A stretch of DNA of 64,000 nucleotides, taken from positions 14,800-78,799 of the forward strand of contig JBCBSH010000003.1 in the NCBI GenBank assembly GCA_039819285.1, read 5' to 3'. Positions 45,920 through 54,099 of this stretch are shown piece by piece (position 1 is the stretch's first letter; every line of letters starts with the position of its first letter). The position numbers and the translations under genes were made by a program. The DNA comes from JANQGH01 sp039819285. Its GTDB lineage: Bacteria; Pseudomonadota; Alphaproteobacteria; DSM-16000; Inquilinaceae. The notes under the pieces were generated by a model. The model saw nothing but the letters and a program-made list of their open reading frames with translations. It made no database searches and had not been told where the DNA came from.

Positions 45920-46671
45920 GGATGTCGGTCTCCTGCATAGAATTCAAAGCGGCCTTCAAGGCGCGCTACGAGGTTGGCCAAGATCAGGGCAAAGGCGAAG
46001 ATCAACAAGATCAGCGCCCAGAAATGCGCCATCAGGAAGTTCTGGGAGTACAGCGTGAACAGCGCCCCGACGCCGATAATCGAGACCAGAAGCTGGCCGA
46101 TCACCACCCCCTTGACGCCCCGGATAACGCCCAGACGGATACCGGCGAGGATCTCCGGCAACGCCGACAGCAAGACGATCTTCAGCCGCTGCGGGCGCGA
46201 GGCGCCAAAGGAGTGGGCCATCTCCATCAGAGACGGCGAGACGTGCAGGACGCCGGCCCTGGTGTCCAACGCGATGATCCAGACAGCGAACATGAAGACG
46301 GTGACGATCACCGTGGGCGTGCCCAGCCCGAACAGGATCATCAAAACGGGAACCAGAGCCGACAGCGGCGCCGACAGGAAGATGTTGACCCACATGTTCA
46401 AGAGGCCGTCCGCCTTGCGCGACAGCCCCACCAACAGGCCCAGCGCGATGCCGACCGCGATCGCCAGCGCCAGGCCGACGGCATAGGCGTAAAGCGTGAT
46501 GTTCACCGCCTGGGCAAAGCTGGCCGACCGCACGACGTCGGCCATGGCGACCAGAACGGCGCTGAACGGCGGAAACAGCAGCAGCAGGTTGAGCTGGCCG
46601 ACGATCTCCCAGATCACGACCCAGATCAGCAGGGACGCCATCTTGGGCACGCGCACGCCATAGAGGGTCAT
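45916..46671 (-). CDS. ABC transporter permease (SsuC/TauC type), second copy
   Basis: This 251-residue permease has about six membrane segments and the EAA loop MEMAHSFGASRPQRLKIVLLSALPEILAGIRLGV. It lies 6 bp after the ATPase gene. With the other permease it makes a heterodimer or there are two alternative pores; systems of this type import sulfonates, nitrate, thiamin precursors or aromatic acids. Confidence 0.9.
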   Translation of the reverse strand: MTLYGVRVPKMASLLIWVVIWEIVGQLNLLLLFPPFSAVLVAMADVVRSASFAQAVNITLYAYAVGLALAIAVGIALGLLVGLSRKADGLLNMWVNIFLSAPLSALVPVLMILFGLGTPTVIVTVFMFAVWIIALDTRAGVLHVSPSLMEMAHSFGASRPQRLKIVLLSALPEILAGIRLGVIRGVKGVVIGQLLVSIIGVGALFTLYSQNFLMAHFWALILLIFAFALILANLVARLEGRFEFYAGDRHP

Positions 46672-46677
46672 GACCGC

Positions 46678-47487
46678 TTACTCCGCATAGCGGCGCAGGC
46701 CGTGCCAGATGCCGTCGACGATGTCGAGATAGGCCGGGTCGCGCCGGATCGCCTCGATATCGCCGTCGCGCGGAATTTCCGGATCGATGATCTGCGAGAC
46801 CTGGCCCGGATGCGGCGACAACAAAACGATCCGGTCGGCAAGATAGACCGCCTCCTCAATCGAATGGGTCACGAACAGGAAGGTCTTCTTTTCCAACTCG
46901 CGCAGCCGGATCAAGTCCTCCTGGAACTTGCGCCGGTTCTGCTCGTCAACGGCGGAAAAGGGCTCGTCCATCAGCAAGACGTCGGCATCGACGGCCAGCG
47001 CGCGGGCGAGGCCGACCCGCTGGCGCATGCCGCCGGACAGTTGATGGGGGTATTTGTGCTCAAATCCGGTCAACCCGACCTCCGCGATGTAGTGCTGGGC
47101 GACCTCCTCGCGCTGGGCGCGCGGCATGCCGCGAAGCTCCAACCCGAAGGCCGCGTTGCGCAGCACCGTCGCCCAGGGCATCAGGGCGAAATCCTGAAAG
47201 ACGAAGGCGCGTTCCGGTCCGGGGCCGGTCACCGGCTGGCCCTTGACGAAGATCTGTCCCTCGGTCGGCTCCAGCAGGCCGGCGACGATCTTCAACAGGG
47301 TCGTCTTGCCGCACCCCGACGGCCCTAACAGCGCCGTCAATTGGCCGGCCTGGAAGTCGAGATTGATGTCTTTCAACGCCGTGACGCTGCCGCCATAGAC
47401 CTTGGTGACGTTGTCGACGGTGATGATCGGGGCGGGGTCCGCCGGTCCGCCCGGCATGGGATCTGGTCGGTTCATCGCGAGCGTCAT
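46678..47487 (-). CDS. ABC transporter ATPase (SsuB/TauB type)
   Basis: This 269-residue ATPase has Walker A GPSGCGKT, Q-loop FVFQDFALMPW, signature LSGGMRQR, Walker B VLLMDEPFSAVD and switch THSIEEAVYLADR, as in nitrate/sulfonate importers. The ATG at 47487 overlaps the upstream permease stop as ATGA; an ATG at 47475 is an alternative. Confidence 0.95.
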   Translation of the reverse strand: MTLAMNRPDPMPGGPADPAPIITVDNVTKVYGGSVTALKDINLDFQAGQLTALLGPSGCGKTTLLKIVAGLLEPTEGQIFVKGQPVTGPGPERAFVFQDFALMPWATVLRNAAFGLELRGMPRAQREEVAQHYIAEVGLTGFEHKYPHQLSGGMRQRVGLARALAVDADVLLMDEPFSAVDEQNRRKFQEDLIRLRELEKKTFLFVTHSIEEAVYLADRIVLLSPHPGQVSQIIDPEIPRDGDIEAIRRDPAYLDIVDGIWHGLRRYAE

Positions 47488-48314
47488 TGCTGGCTCCGCT
47501 TTTCCGGTCGGAACAGGACCGTTTCCAGCCGCTGCAGCAGGCTTACGGCGATCACGGCAAAGGCAACGATGGCCAGGATCGTCGCGTACATGTTGGCGAA
47601 ATTGGCGACCGACCGGTGGAAGGTGATCAGATCGCCGACGCCTGTTGGCGTGATCAGCAATTCCGCAAGCACGATGCCGCTGAAGCCCTCGGCGACGCCC
47701 AGCCGGACGCCGGCAAAGATCATCGGGCTGGCCGCCGGCAGGACGATATGGGTGATCTGTTGGCGCCGGGTGCCCATGAACGAACGGGTCATCGCCAGCA
47801 GCGAAGGCGAGACGTTGCGCACGGCCTTGTAGCTGTTGATCGTGATAACCGGCATGGCCAGCAGCATGACGGCCATTACCTTGGCGGCGAGGCCGATGCC
47901 GTATACGAAGGTGACCAGCGGGATCAGGGCGGCCATTGGCGCGGCCTGCATGACGATGAAAATGGGCAGCGCCATGAACTCCACATCGCGCCGCAGGCCC
48001 ATCAGCACGCCGCCGCCGATACCGATGACCAGGGAAAAAACCAGACCGATGGCCAGGGGATAGAGCGTGCGCAGGAAGGCAGCGACCAAGGAGCCGTCGG
48101 CCAGCATTTCCCAAAACGCCGCCATGGTCTCGGTGAATGACGGAAAGGCGTAGTTGAAGCCGCTGCGCCCCGCCACCTCCCAAAGGCCGAAGACCAGAAC
48201 CAGCGACAGCAATCGCCAGGCGAGTGGCAGCGACGACCAGCGCCGCAGCAGGCCCGGACCGCGCCGGTCCGGCCGCAGCGCCGTCGTCGCCTGGGCCGTG
48301 TCGTGGGTTGCCAT
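47484..48314 (-). CDS. ABC transporter permease (SsuC/TauC type), first copy
   Basis: This 276-residue permease has a cytoplasmic N-terminus, about six membrane segments and the EAA loop LAMTRSFMGTRRQQITHIVLPAASPMIFAGVRLGV. It is 40% or so similar by eye to the second permease of the operon. The start ATG at 48314 follows a stem-loop in the gap after the substrate-binding protein gene. Confidence 0.92.
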   Translation of the reverse strand: MATHDTAQATTALRPDRRGPGLLRRWSSLPLAWRLLSLVLVFGLWEVAGRSGFNYAFPSFTETMAAFWEMLADGSLVAAFLRTLYPLAIGLVFSLVIGIGGGVLMGLRRDVEFMALPIFIVMQAAPMAALIPLVTFVYGIGLAAKVMAVMLLAMPVITINSYKAVRNVSPSLLAMTRSFMGTRRQQITHIVLPAASPMIFAGVRLGVAEGFSGIVLAELLITPTGVGDLITFHRSVANFANMYATILAIVAFAVIAVSLLQRLETVLFRPEKRSQQ

Positions 48315-48316
48315 TA

Positions 48317-48350
48317 CCGCCCTGCCGGACGTTGGCGGCCGGTCGGGCGG
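48317..48350 (-). other. Stem-loop between SBP and permease genes
   Basis: CCGCCC and GGGCGG pair, with an inner CCGG/CCGG stem and two mismatches, around a 10-nt loop. It occupies almost all of the 37 bp gap between the binding protein stop and the permease start. Confidence 0.5.
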
Positions 48351-48351
48351 A

Positions 48352-49338
48352 TCAGTTGCCGCGCGCCGCGTCAAGCGGCCCGAAATTCCAGAAATCGGAC
48401 GGATCGAAGCTCGCCGGATCATGGTCGACCTGGCCGGCCGCCGACAGGAACGCCATGTCGTCCCCGGCATCCTCAAGGCTGCCGCCGCCCAACGGATAGA
48501 TGCCGTTGGCAACCGCCTCGACATAGTAGGGCACGATCTCACCCGCGACCTCGGCCGGCAGGTCAGGCAGCAGGCCATATTGCTCGCGCAGTTCGCCGAC
48601 GATCTCCGGGTTTTCCTGAATGTCCGCCCAGGTCCGCAGCAGTTCTTCGACGAATATGGCGACATCGTCCTGCCGTTCGGCCAGGAAGTGGGTGTTCGCG
48701 TACAGCGCCTCGTCGGTGGCGTTGACGCCCTCGATCGGCAACCTCTGGAACTGGCCTCCGCCCTCTTCCTGCAACAGTCGGAAGGCGGCGGCGTCGACGA
48801 TCGTGGCGTCGATCGTGCCCTGCAGCATGGCGCCGGCCCGCACCTCGGACCCCGGGACGTAGCTGATATTGGCATAATCGATGTCGTGGATGTCGGCCAT
48901 CAGCATCATCAGCGCCTCGGTCCCCGACCCGCGCGAATGGACGGTGATCTCTTCTCCGTTCAGGTCGGCCCAGTCGGCATAGACCTCGGAGTTAACCACA
49001 GGAAAGAACAACAGCGTGCTCATACGATAGAACATCCGTATCGGCGCCTCGGAATTCTGCAGGAACGCGTAAGGCGCGCCGACGCCGATGTCCGCCTGGC
49101 CGCTGAGCACCGCCTGCACGGCCACATCCTCGGAGTTGAAGAACGTCAGATCCATGGGCACGCCGCGCTCGCCCGCGCGGGCCATGGCGATCAGCAGGTT
49201 CAGGCTTTCGACACTGGCAATGTCGCCCATCGCGACCTGGATGGGATCGTCCTGGGCCATGGCTGGCAGGGCCGGCGCCAGGGAAAACGCGACCGTCGCC
49301 GCGACCGCGCCGACGAAGCTTGACGGAAATTGCCTCAT
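48352..49338 (-). CDS. ABC substrate-binding protein (NMT1/SsuA-like)
   Basis: This 328-residue protein has a signal sequence ending in ALPAMAQ and the two-lobe pattern of NMT1/SsuA proteins (FFNSEDVAVQAVLSGQADIGVGAPY, VHSRGSGTEALMMLMAD, GTIDATIVDAAAFRLLQ). The ligand is unknown; sulfonates, nitrate, riboflavin precursors or aromatic acids are all bound by relatives. It heads the operon SBP-permease-ATPase-permease-FAH and is divergent from a GntR gene. Confidence 0.9.
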   Translation of the reverse strand: MRQFPSSFVGAVAATVAFSLAPALPAMAQDDPIQVAMGDIASVESLNLLIAMARAGERGVPMDLTFFNSEDVAVQAVLSGQADIGVGAPYAFLQNSEAPIRMFYRMSTLLFFPVVNSEVYADWADLNGEEITVHSRGSGTEALMMLMADIHDIDYANISYVPGSEVRAGAMLQGTIDATIVDAAAFRLLQEEGGGQFQRLPIEGVNATDEALYANTHFLAERQDDVAIFVEELLRTWADIQENPEIVGELREQYGLLPDLPAEVAGEIVPYYVEAVANGIYPLGGGSLEDAGDDMAFLSAAGQVDHDPASFDPSDFWNFGPLDAARGN

Positions 49339-49454
49339 GGGTGACCTCCCGATTGATTGAAGGGTCTTCGCATCAAGGCGCGGACCCCGGGTTTTTGGGC
49401 TCTAGGACCATTGAGCGCGCGGATGGCGGGAAATCGCCGCCTTGTCCAACCGTG

Positions 49455-49495
49455 CCAATTTCTTATTGGTTAAGCCAAACGCTGCAATTGGTCAA
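49455..49495 (-). promoter_or_regulatory. Candidate promoter and operator of the NMT1/SsuA-type ABC operon
   Basis: On the minus strand TTGACC (-35, 49490-49495) and TAACCA (-10, 49467-49472) are 17 bp apart. The inverted repeat CCAATTTCTTATTGG (49455-49469) overlaps the -10, where a repressor would block polymerase. Confidence 0.45.
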
Positions 49496-49573
49496 ATATA
49501 AGATTCGTACGATTGAGGGCGAATGCCCCCTATGAGACCAAGAAACCTTACGTTTTCAACTGTTCTGGTGCCA

Positions 49574-49633
49574 TTGACAAAAAGTTGCGTCGGCATTACC
49601 CCTTTCATCCACTCAACCAATTTCAAATTTGGT
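49574..49633 (+). promoter_or_regulatory. Candidate promoter and operator of the GntR gene
   Basis: TTGACA (49574-49579) and TACCCC (49597-49602) are 17 bp apart. Just downstream is ACCAATTTCAAATTTGGT (49616-49633), an inverted repeat closely similar to the CCAATTTC...TTGG site of the divergent operon, so the GntR protein may bind both. Confidence 0.45.
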
Positions 49634-49671
49634 CAGGAAGATTGAACCAAGAAACGGTCCCTGGGGCCAGC

Positions 49672-50388
49672 ATGGCCGATCAGCCGCTTGAGGCGGATGA
49701 TCGGTCGGATGGCGCCGACAGCAATGCCGCCCTGGTCCAGCTTCGGGCCTGGCTGGTCCGGCGCGATCTGCCGGCCAACACGCGCCTGCCGGCTGAGCGG
49801 GTCTTGTCGGAGGAGCTCGGCGTCAGCCGCGGCGAACTGCGCAAGGCGCTGGCCGAGTTGGAGCAGGAAGGCCAGCTGTGGCGGCATGTCGGCAAGGGCA
49901 CGTTCACCGGCGTGCGCGAGGTCGAGGGGCCCAGCTTGAAGGAGTTGGAACGACAGACCAACCCGGCCGAGGTCATGCGCGCGCGTCTCTTGATCGAGCC
50001 GATGCTGGCGCGCGAGGCGGCGCTCAACGCCACTTCGACGGATGTCGAGGCGTTCCATCGCTGCCTGATCCGCACACGGGAGGCGGCGACCTGGCGCCAG
50101 TACGAGGCCGCCGACAACGAGCTGCACCGCTGCATCGCCAAAGCCAGCCAGAACCGGTTGCTGCTGGGCCTGTTCGATGTCCTGAACTCGGTACGGCGTG
50201 CCGTCGTCTGGGGCCGGCTGCGGGCGCATGAGGGGCGGCCGCCGGCCGACCACCATTCCTTCGCCGAACATGAACGCATCGTCCAGGCCATTGCCGAGCG
50301 CGACCTGGAGGCGGCCGGACGGCTGATGCACGGTCATCTCCGCTCCGTCGAGAGCCGCCTGATCGACCAGCGCCTGGCGGCGGAATAG
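49672..50388 (+). CDS. GntR family transcriptional regulator (FCD type)
   Basis: This 238-residue regulator has an N-terminal winged helix-turn-helix (LPAERVLSEELGVSRGELRKALAELEQEGQLWRHVGKGTFTG) and an FCD domain (NPAEVMRARLLIEPMLAREAALNATS, HHSFAEHERIVQAIAERDLEAAGRLMHGHL) with His residues that usually bind a metal. It is divergent from the NMT1-type ABC operon and probably controls it. The ATG at 49672 is chosen; an in-frame start at 49513 would add an unconserved segment containing the operator. Confidence 0.9.
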   Translation: MADQPLEADDRSDGADSNAALVQLRAWLVRRDLPANTRLPAERVLSEELGVSRGELRKALAELEQEGQLWRHVGKGTFTGVREVEGPSLKELERQTNPAEVMRARLLIEPMLAREAALNATSTDVEAFHRCLIRTREAATWRQYEAADNELHRCIAKASQNRLLLGLFDVLNSVRRAVVWGRLRAHEGRPPADHHSFAEHERIVQAIAERDLEAAGRLMHGHLRSVESRLIDQRLAAE

Positions 50389-50556
50389 TCCCGTCCCCCA
50401 CGGCTGACAGCAGGTGGAGATGGTCAAGGTCGGGCAAATGCACGCGAGGCTCACGCAATACATCCGACTGCCATTTCTGACGCCCTGTAACAGCGCTGCT
50501 GGGGGGTCAAGAGATCGACGATTGGATTGCGGGGTGATCCCAATCGATCCTTGGTA

Positions 50557-51060
50557 CTAGGACACCTTGCGCAAAAGAGCGACAAAGGTCTCGCGCTCGT
50601 CGACGGTCAGCGGTTCAAGGATCTTGCGCGAGACGGCCTTGCCCCGCCGTATGATCGCCAGGGCCGTGTCGACACCCGCCTCGCTAAGGCGGACCATCAG
50701 CATGCGCCTGTCGCTTTGCGATGGGAAGCGCTCCATCAGGCCGGCGGCGCCCAGGCGCGAGACAACGCCCTTGATCGTGGCCGGATCCATCGATGTCTGA
50801 CGGCCCAGCAGGTTCTGGGAAACCTCGCCCTGCTGCAGTACTGTTATGAGGGCGGCGAATTGCCGGGGTGTGACGTCGAACGCTTCCAGAACCTGTTGAA
50901 AGCAAAGCGTCGCGCGTTGGTGCGCCCGGCGAATCAGATAGCCCGCCTGATCTTCCAGCCGATAGTCGATCTCGGCCAGGGCCGCGTCGATTTCCGCCCG
51001 GTCAAGGGCGGGCCCCGCTGGCTTCGCCGTCAATCTCGCTTGCGCACGTGTCTTACTCAT
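50557..51060 (-). CDS. MarR family transcriptional regulator
   Basis: This 167-residue regulator has a winged helix-turn-helix (QNLLGRQTSMDPATIKGVVSRLGAAGLMERFPSQSDRRMLMVRLSEAG). It lies 61 bp downstream of the nucleoside catabolism operon on the same strand and may regulate it. MarR proteins commonly sense aromatic or heterocyclic carboxylates. Confidence 0.88.
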   Translation of the reverse strand: MSKTRAQARLTAKPAGPALDRAEIDAALAEIDYRLEDQAGYLIRRAHQRATLCFQQVLEAFDVTPRQFAALITVLQQGEVSQNLLGRQTSMDPATIKGVVSRLGAAGLMERFPSQSDRRMLMVRLSEAGVDTALAIIRRGKAVSRKILEPLTVDERETFVALLRKVS

Positions 51061-51121
51061 GACGACCCGATCGGGCCTCCGGCTTCTTGGCTAATGCGGC
51101 TCGCTAGCAAACCGGCGCCTG

Positions 51122-51877
51122 TCAGACAACCGTGTAGGCGCCATCGGCGGTGACGTTGGCGCCGACGATGAAGGCGGCCTCGTCGCTTGCCAGAAACGCC
51201 ACGACGGCGGCGATTTCCTCGGCCGTGCCGAACCGGCCCAAGGGCTGCAACGCCATGTAGGATGCCATCGCCGCGTCGTAATCATCGGCCGTCTTGCGCA
51301 CGCCGGCCTGCAGCCCGGGCGTCATGATCGTGCCGGGACAGATCGCGTTCACGCGGATGTTGTCCTTGATCAGCGAGATCGCCGCGCCACGCGTCATCGA
51401 ACTGACACCGCCCTTGGACGCGTGATAGGCGGCATAGCCGGGCGAGCCGACGATGGCGAAGGTCGACGAGGTGTTGATGATCGCGCCGCCGCCGCGTTTG
51501 CGCATCAGCGGAATGGCGTGCTGGATGCCAAAGAACACGCTCTTGAGGTTGATGTCGATGATCTCTTGCCACTCCTCCTCCGACGTCTGTTCGAACGTAT
51601 GCACGCTCTGGATCGCGGCGTTGTTGAACAGGATGTCGAGGCCGCCGAAGGCTTCTTCCGCCCGGTCCAGCGCGGCACGAATGTCCGCCACACGCCCCAC
51701 GTCGCAGAAGATGAAGTGCGCGGCGTCGCCCAACTCGTCGGCCAGGGCCTGACCGGCCTCTTCGTGGATGTCGGCCAGGATCACAGACGCACCTTCCGCC
51801 ACGAACTTGCGCGTCGTCGCCGCGCCGATGCCGTTCGATGCGCCGGTAATCACCGCCACCTTGCCCTGCAGCCTCAT
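51122..51877 (-). CDS. Short-chain dehydrogenase/reductase
   Basis: This 251-residue SDR has the cofactor motif TGASNGIG near 12-19, NNAA, the catalytic Ser in NTSSTF, and YHASK for Tyr and Lys. The acidic residue in LADIHEE at the end of strand 2 favours NAD. It begins with ATG overlapping the upstream hydrolase stop. It is the last gene of the operon, so it may oxidise a product of base or sugar breakdown; the substrate is not known. Confidence 0.93.
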   Translation of the reverse strand: MRLQGKVAVITGASNGIGAATTRKFVAEGASVILADIHEEAGQALADELGDAAHFIFCDVGRVADIRAALDRAEEAFGGLDILFNNAAIQSVHTFEQTSEEEWQEIIDINLKSVFFGIQHAIPLMRKRGGGAIINTSSTFAIVGSPGYAAYHASKGGVSSMTRGAAISLIKDNIRVNAICPGTIMTPGLQAGVRKTADDYDAAMASYMALQPLGRFGTAEEIAAVVAFLASDEAAFIVGANVTADGAYTVV

Positions 51878-52536
51878 GAGACGAACTCCAAATCAGATCC
51901 GATTGCCATATTCGTGAGCTGTCGGCGGGCCGTCAGCGCCTCGACCACGTCGGCAGCTGTGACGACCAGGCCGAAATGGGTCGCGATATCGTAGAGCGAC
52001 GAGGCCTGCTCGCGCGGGCTGGTGGCCGCGCAGGCATCCTGCGGTACGGCGACCTGATAGCCGTTGAAGAACGCGTCATGCACGGTGGAGCGCACGCAGA
52101 TGTTGGTGACCACGCCGAAGATCACGAGCTGCGTGATCTCCATGTCCTTCAGCGTCAGGTCCAGGTCGGTTTGGAAGAAGCCGGAATAGCGGTGCTTGTA
52201 GACCCGCAGATCATCGTCCTGCGGCGCCAGATCGTCGATCACCTGGGCGCCCCAGGAGCCCTCGGCGCAATGCGGTGTCCGCTTCAGGAACTCCCGATCG
52301 CGGCGCAGGCCCGTGCGATGGGAATCGATCACCCAGATCACCGGGGCGCCGGCCTCCCGGGCGGCGGCGATCACCGACCGCTGAGGGTCCATCAGCGTCT
52401 CATAACCCGGCAGCACCATGGCACCGCCCGGTTTGCAAAAATCGTTCAGCATATCGACGACAAGCACGGCGGCATGTGCCGGGTCCAGGGTGATGGCGCT
52501 TTCCGATCGATGGGCGGAAAAAGGGTCGATGGTCAT
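51874..52536 (-). CDS. Cysteine hydrolase, isochorismatase superfamily
   Basis: This 220-residue protein has the triad of the superfamily: Asp in VLVVDMLNDF, Lys in RVYKHRYSGF and Cys in FGVVTNICVRST, which forms the thioester. Relatives include nicotinamidase, ureidoacrylate amidohydrolase (RutB), biuret hydrolase and N-carbamoylsarcosine hydrolase, all acting on amides or ureides of nitrogen compounds. It lies between AA_synth and SDR genes in a nucleoside operon, which supports an amide bond from a base as substrate. Confidence 0.92.
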   Translation of the reverse strand: MTIDPFSAHRSESAITLDPAHAAVLVVDMLNDFCKPGGAMVLPGYETLMDPQRSVIAAAREAGAPVIWVIDSHRTGLRRDREFLKRTPHCAEGSWGAQVIDDLAPQDDDLRVYKHRYSGFFQTDLDLTLKDMEITQLVIFGVVTNICVRSTVHDAFFNGYQVAVPQDACAATSPREQASSLYDIATHFGLVVTAADVVEALTARRQLTNMAIGSDLEFVS

Positions 52537-52546
52537 GGGTGGTCTC

Positions 52547-53128
52547 CTAGCGCAAGCCGTCTTCGCCCGTGATGTCGGACGCCGCCAGACCGCCGACGCG
52601 CGCGTGGACGCGCGGCCCGGTGGTCATGGCGAGAAACACCATCATTTCGTCCGGCCGGGGCGCATCTGGGATACCGGCCTCGATCGCGTCGAAATGGGAC
52701 CGGACATAGGACGCGTGGATATGGGTGATCGGCAAGTCCAGGCGGCTGCCGGCCGCGCCAATCTTCTTGGTCGACGGCACGATCGCCTTGGCGCCGCCCA
52801 GCGCGTCGCGCATGGCATAGCCGCCGGGCGCGTGCCAAAGGGCGCCATGCTCGATCTCGCCTTCCAGCCCGACGATCGCGCCCTTGCCGAAACCCTCGAT
52901 CTTGCCCGGGTCGCCGCCGAGCGCGTCGATCAGCTTCTGCGCCAGTGCCGCCCCCACGGGCTTCAGCGCATCCATGAACGGCATCAGGTCTTCAACGTAG
53001 CCGCCGGCGAACGGATTGCTCAGCACGGCGAAGGCGTAGCCGCGATGCAGCGGTCCTCCGCCGGCCGGACCGCCCTCGTGATAGATTGTTTCGGTAAAGA
53101 CGCCGTCCTTGCGGATCGCGGCTTCCAT
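52547..53128 (-). CDS. AA_synth (DUF1185) family protein, copy 1
   Basis: This 193-residue protein belongs to the 'amino acid synthesis' family (PF06684), named without biochemical proof. Conserved stretches shared with the second copy in this window are FGKGAIVGLEGEIEHG, AIVPSTKKIGAAG, VRSHFDA, DAPRPDE and VGGLAASDITGEDGL. The fold is reported, as I recall, to resemble YjgF/chorismate mutase. GAGGAGAAC lies before the ATG. It is followed 10 bp later by the cysteine hydrolase gene. A role as ring-opening or imine/enamide enzyme is my inference. Confidence 0.9.
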   Translation of the reverse strand: MEAAIRKDGVFTETIYHEGGPAGGGPLHRGYAFAVLSNPFAGGYVEDLMPFMDALKPVGAALAQKLIDALGGDPGKIEGFGKGAIVGLEGEIEHGALWHAPGGYAMRDALGGAKAIVPSTKKIGAAGSRLDLPITHIHASYVRSHFDAIEAGIPDAPRPDEMMVFLAMTTGPRVHARVGGLAASDITGEDGLR

Positions 53129-53152
53129 CGGCGTTCTCCTCGTGAATAACGG

Positions 53153-54079
53153 TCAGTCGCGCAGCAATTGGTAAAGCAGGGCGAAGAACCGGTCGGCATC
53201 GACCGACGTTGCGATGCGGACATTGTCGGGCAGTTCGCGTTCGCCCCAGAAGTCCGCGACGGTGGCGCCAAACGTGACCGTACCGCGCAGATCCACCGCG
53301 ACATGGGCGGGCCTGGTTTCGATCAGGCTGGGGTCGAGCACGGCCGCCAGGGCCAGCGGGTCGTGCAAGGCGCCGCCGACACCCATGGTGCCGCGATGCA
53401 GCTTCTCGTAAAACGCCAGCCAGTCCAACACGACTTGACCCAGGGGCGTCCCAATCTCTCGCAATACCTCGAACTGTGGTTCCTCGACCAGCACCTGCAT
53501 GGTCACGTCGAGCCCGACCATGGTCGTCGGCACGCCCGAATCCACGACGATGGCAGCGGCCTCGGGATCGCAGAAGATGTTGAACTCAGTCGGCGTGAAA
53601 TACTCGCTGCGGCGGTAGAACACCCCGCCCATCAGGACGATTTCCTTGATCTTCGGCTTAACGTCCGGGTGTTTGAGGAACAGGAGCCCGATGTTGGTCA
53701 GCGGGCCGGTCGGCACCAGCGTGATGGGCGAAGGGGCATCGTGCAGCCAGGCGGCCAGTGCGTCGACGGCGTGCAATGGCTCGACGGCACGGTCGCTGTC
53801 GGGCAGTCCGGGCGTGCCGTCGAGGCCGGAGGGGCCATCGGCCGTTCCAAGGCGCAGCGGACGCGCCAAGGGCCGATAGCAGCCGCGCGCAATCGGCACC
53901 TCGTCCGCGCCGATGAAGTCCATGACGCGCAGGGCATTGCGCGTCGTCGCCTCGATCGGCGCGTTGCCGCAGACCGTGGTGACACCGACCAGGTCGATGT
54001 CGGGCGAGCGGTGGGCCATGACCAGCGCGATGGCATCGTCGTGGCCGGGGTCGCAATCGAGAATGATGGGAATGGACAT
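53153..54079 (-). CDS. Nucleoside hydrolase, copy 1
   Basis: This 308-residue enzyme of the inosine-uridine hydrolase family cleaves the N-glycosidic bond of ribonucleosides, releasing base and ribose. The calcium-binding DCDPGHDDAIAL motif is at 8-19, with TVCGNA, NIFCDPEAA and a C-terminal HDPLALAAVLDP that carries the catalytic His-Asp. The start is the ATG at 54079. It lies between nucleoside hydrolase 2 and AA_synth and is likely a classical IUNH with both metal aspartates. Confidence 0.94.
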   Translation of the reverse strand: MSIPIILDCDPGHDDAIALVMAHRSPDIDLVGVTTVCGNAPIEATTRNALRVMDFIGADEVPIARGCYRPLARPLRLGTADGPSGLDGTPGLPDSDRAVEPLHAVDALAAWLHDAPSPITLVPTGPLTNIGLLFLKHPDVKPKIKEIVLMGGVFYRRSEYFTPTEFNIFCDPEAAAIVVDSGVPTTMVGLDVTMQVLVEEPQFEVLREIGTPLGQVVLDWLAFYEKLHRGTMGVGGALHDPLALAAVLDPSLIETRPAHVAVDLRGTVTFGATVADFWGERELPDNVRIATSVDADRFFALLYQLLRD

Positions 54080-54099
54080 GATTATCGCGCCTCGTCCGC

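Noticed and set aside
45421..47328. Plus-strand open frame of 635 codons
   Set aside because: It runs antisense across the FAH, permease and ATPase genes, which have full family motifs; its translation is Gln/Arg/Asp-rich without any family. It is a shadow of GC-rich coding DNA.
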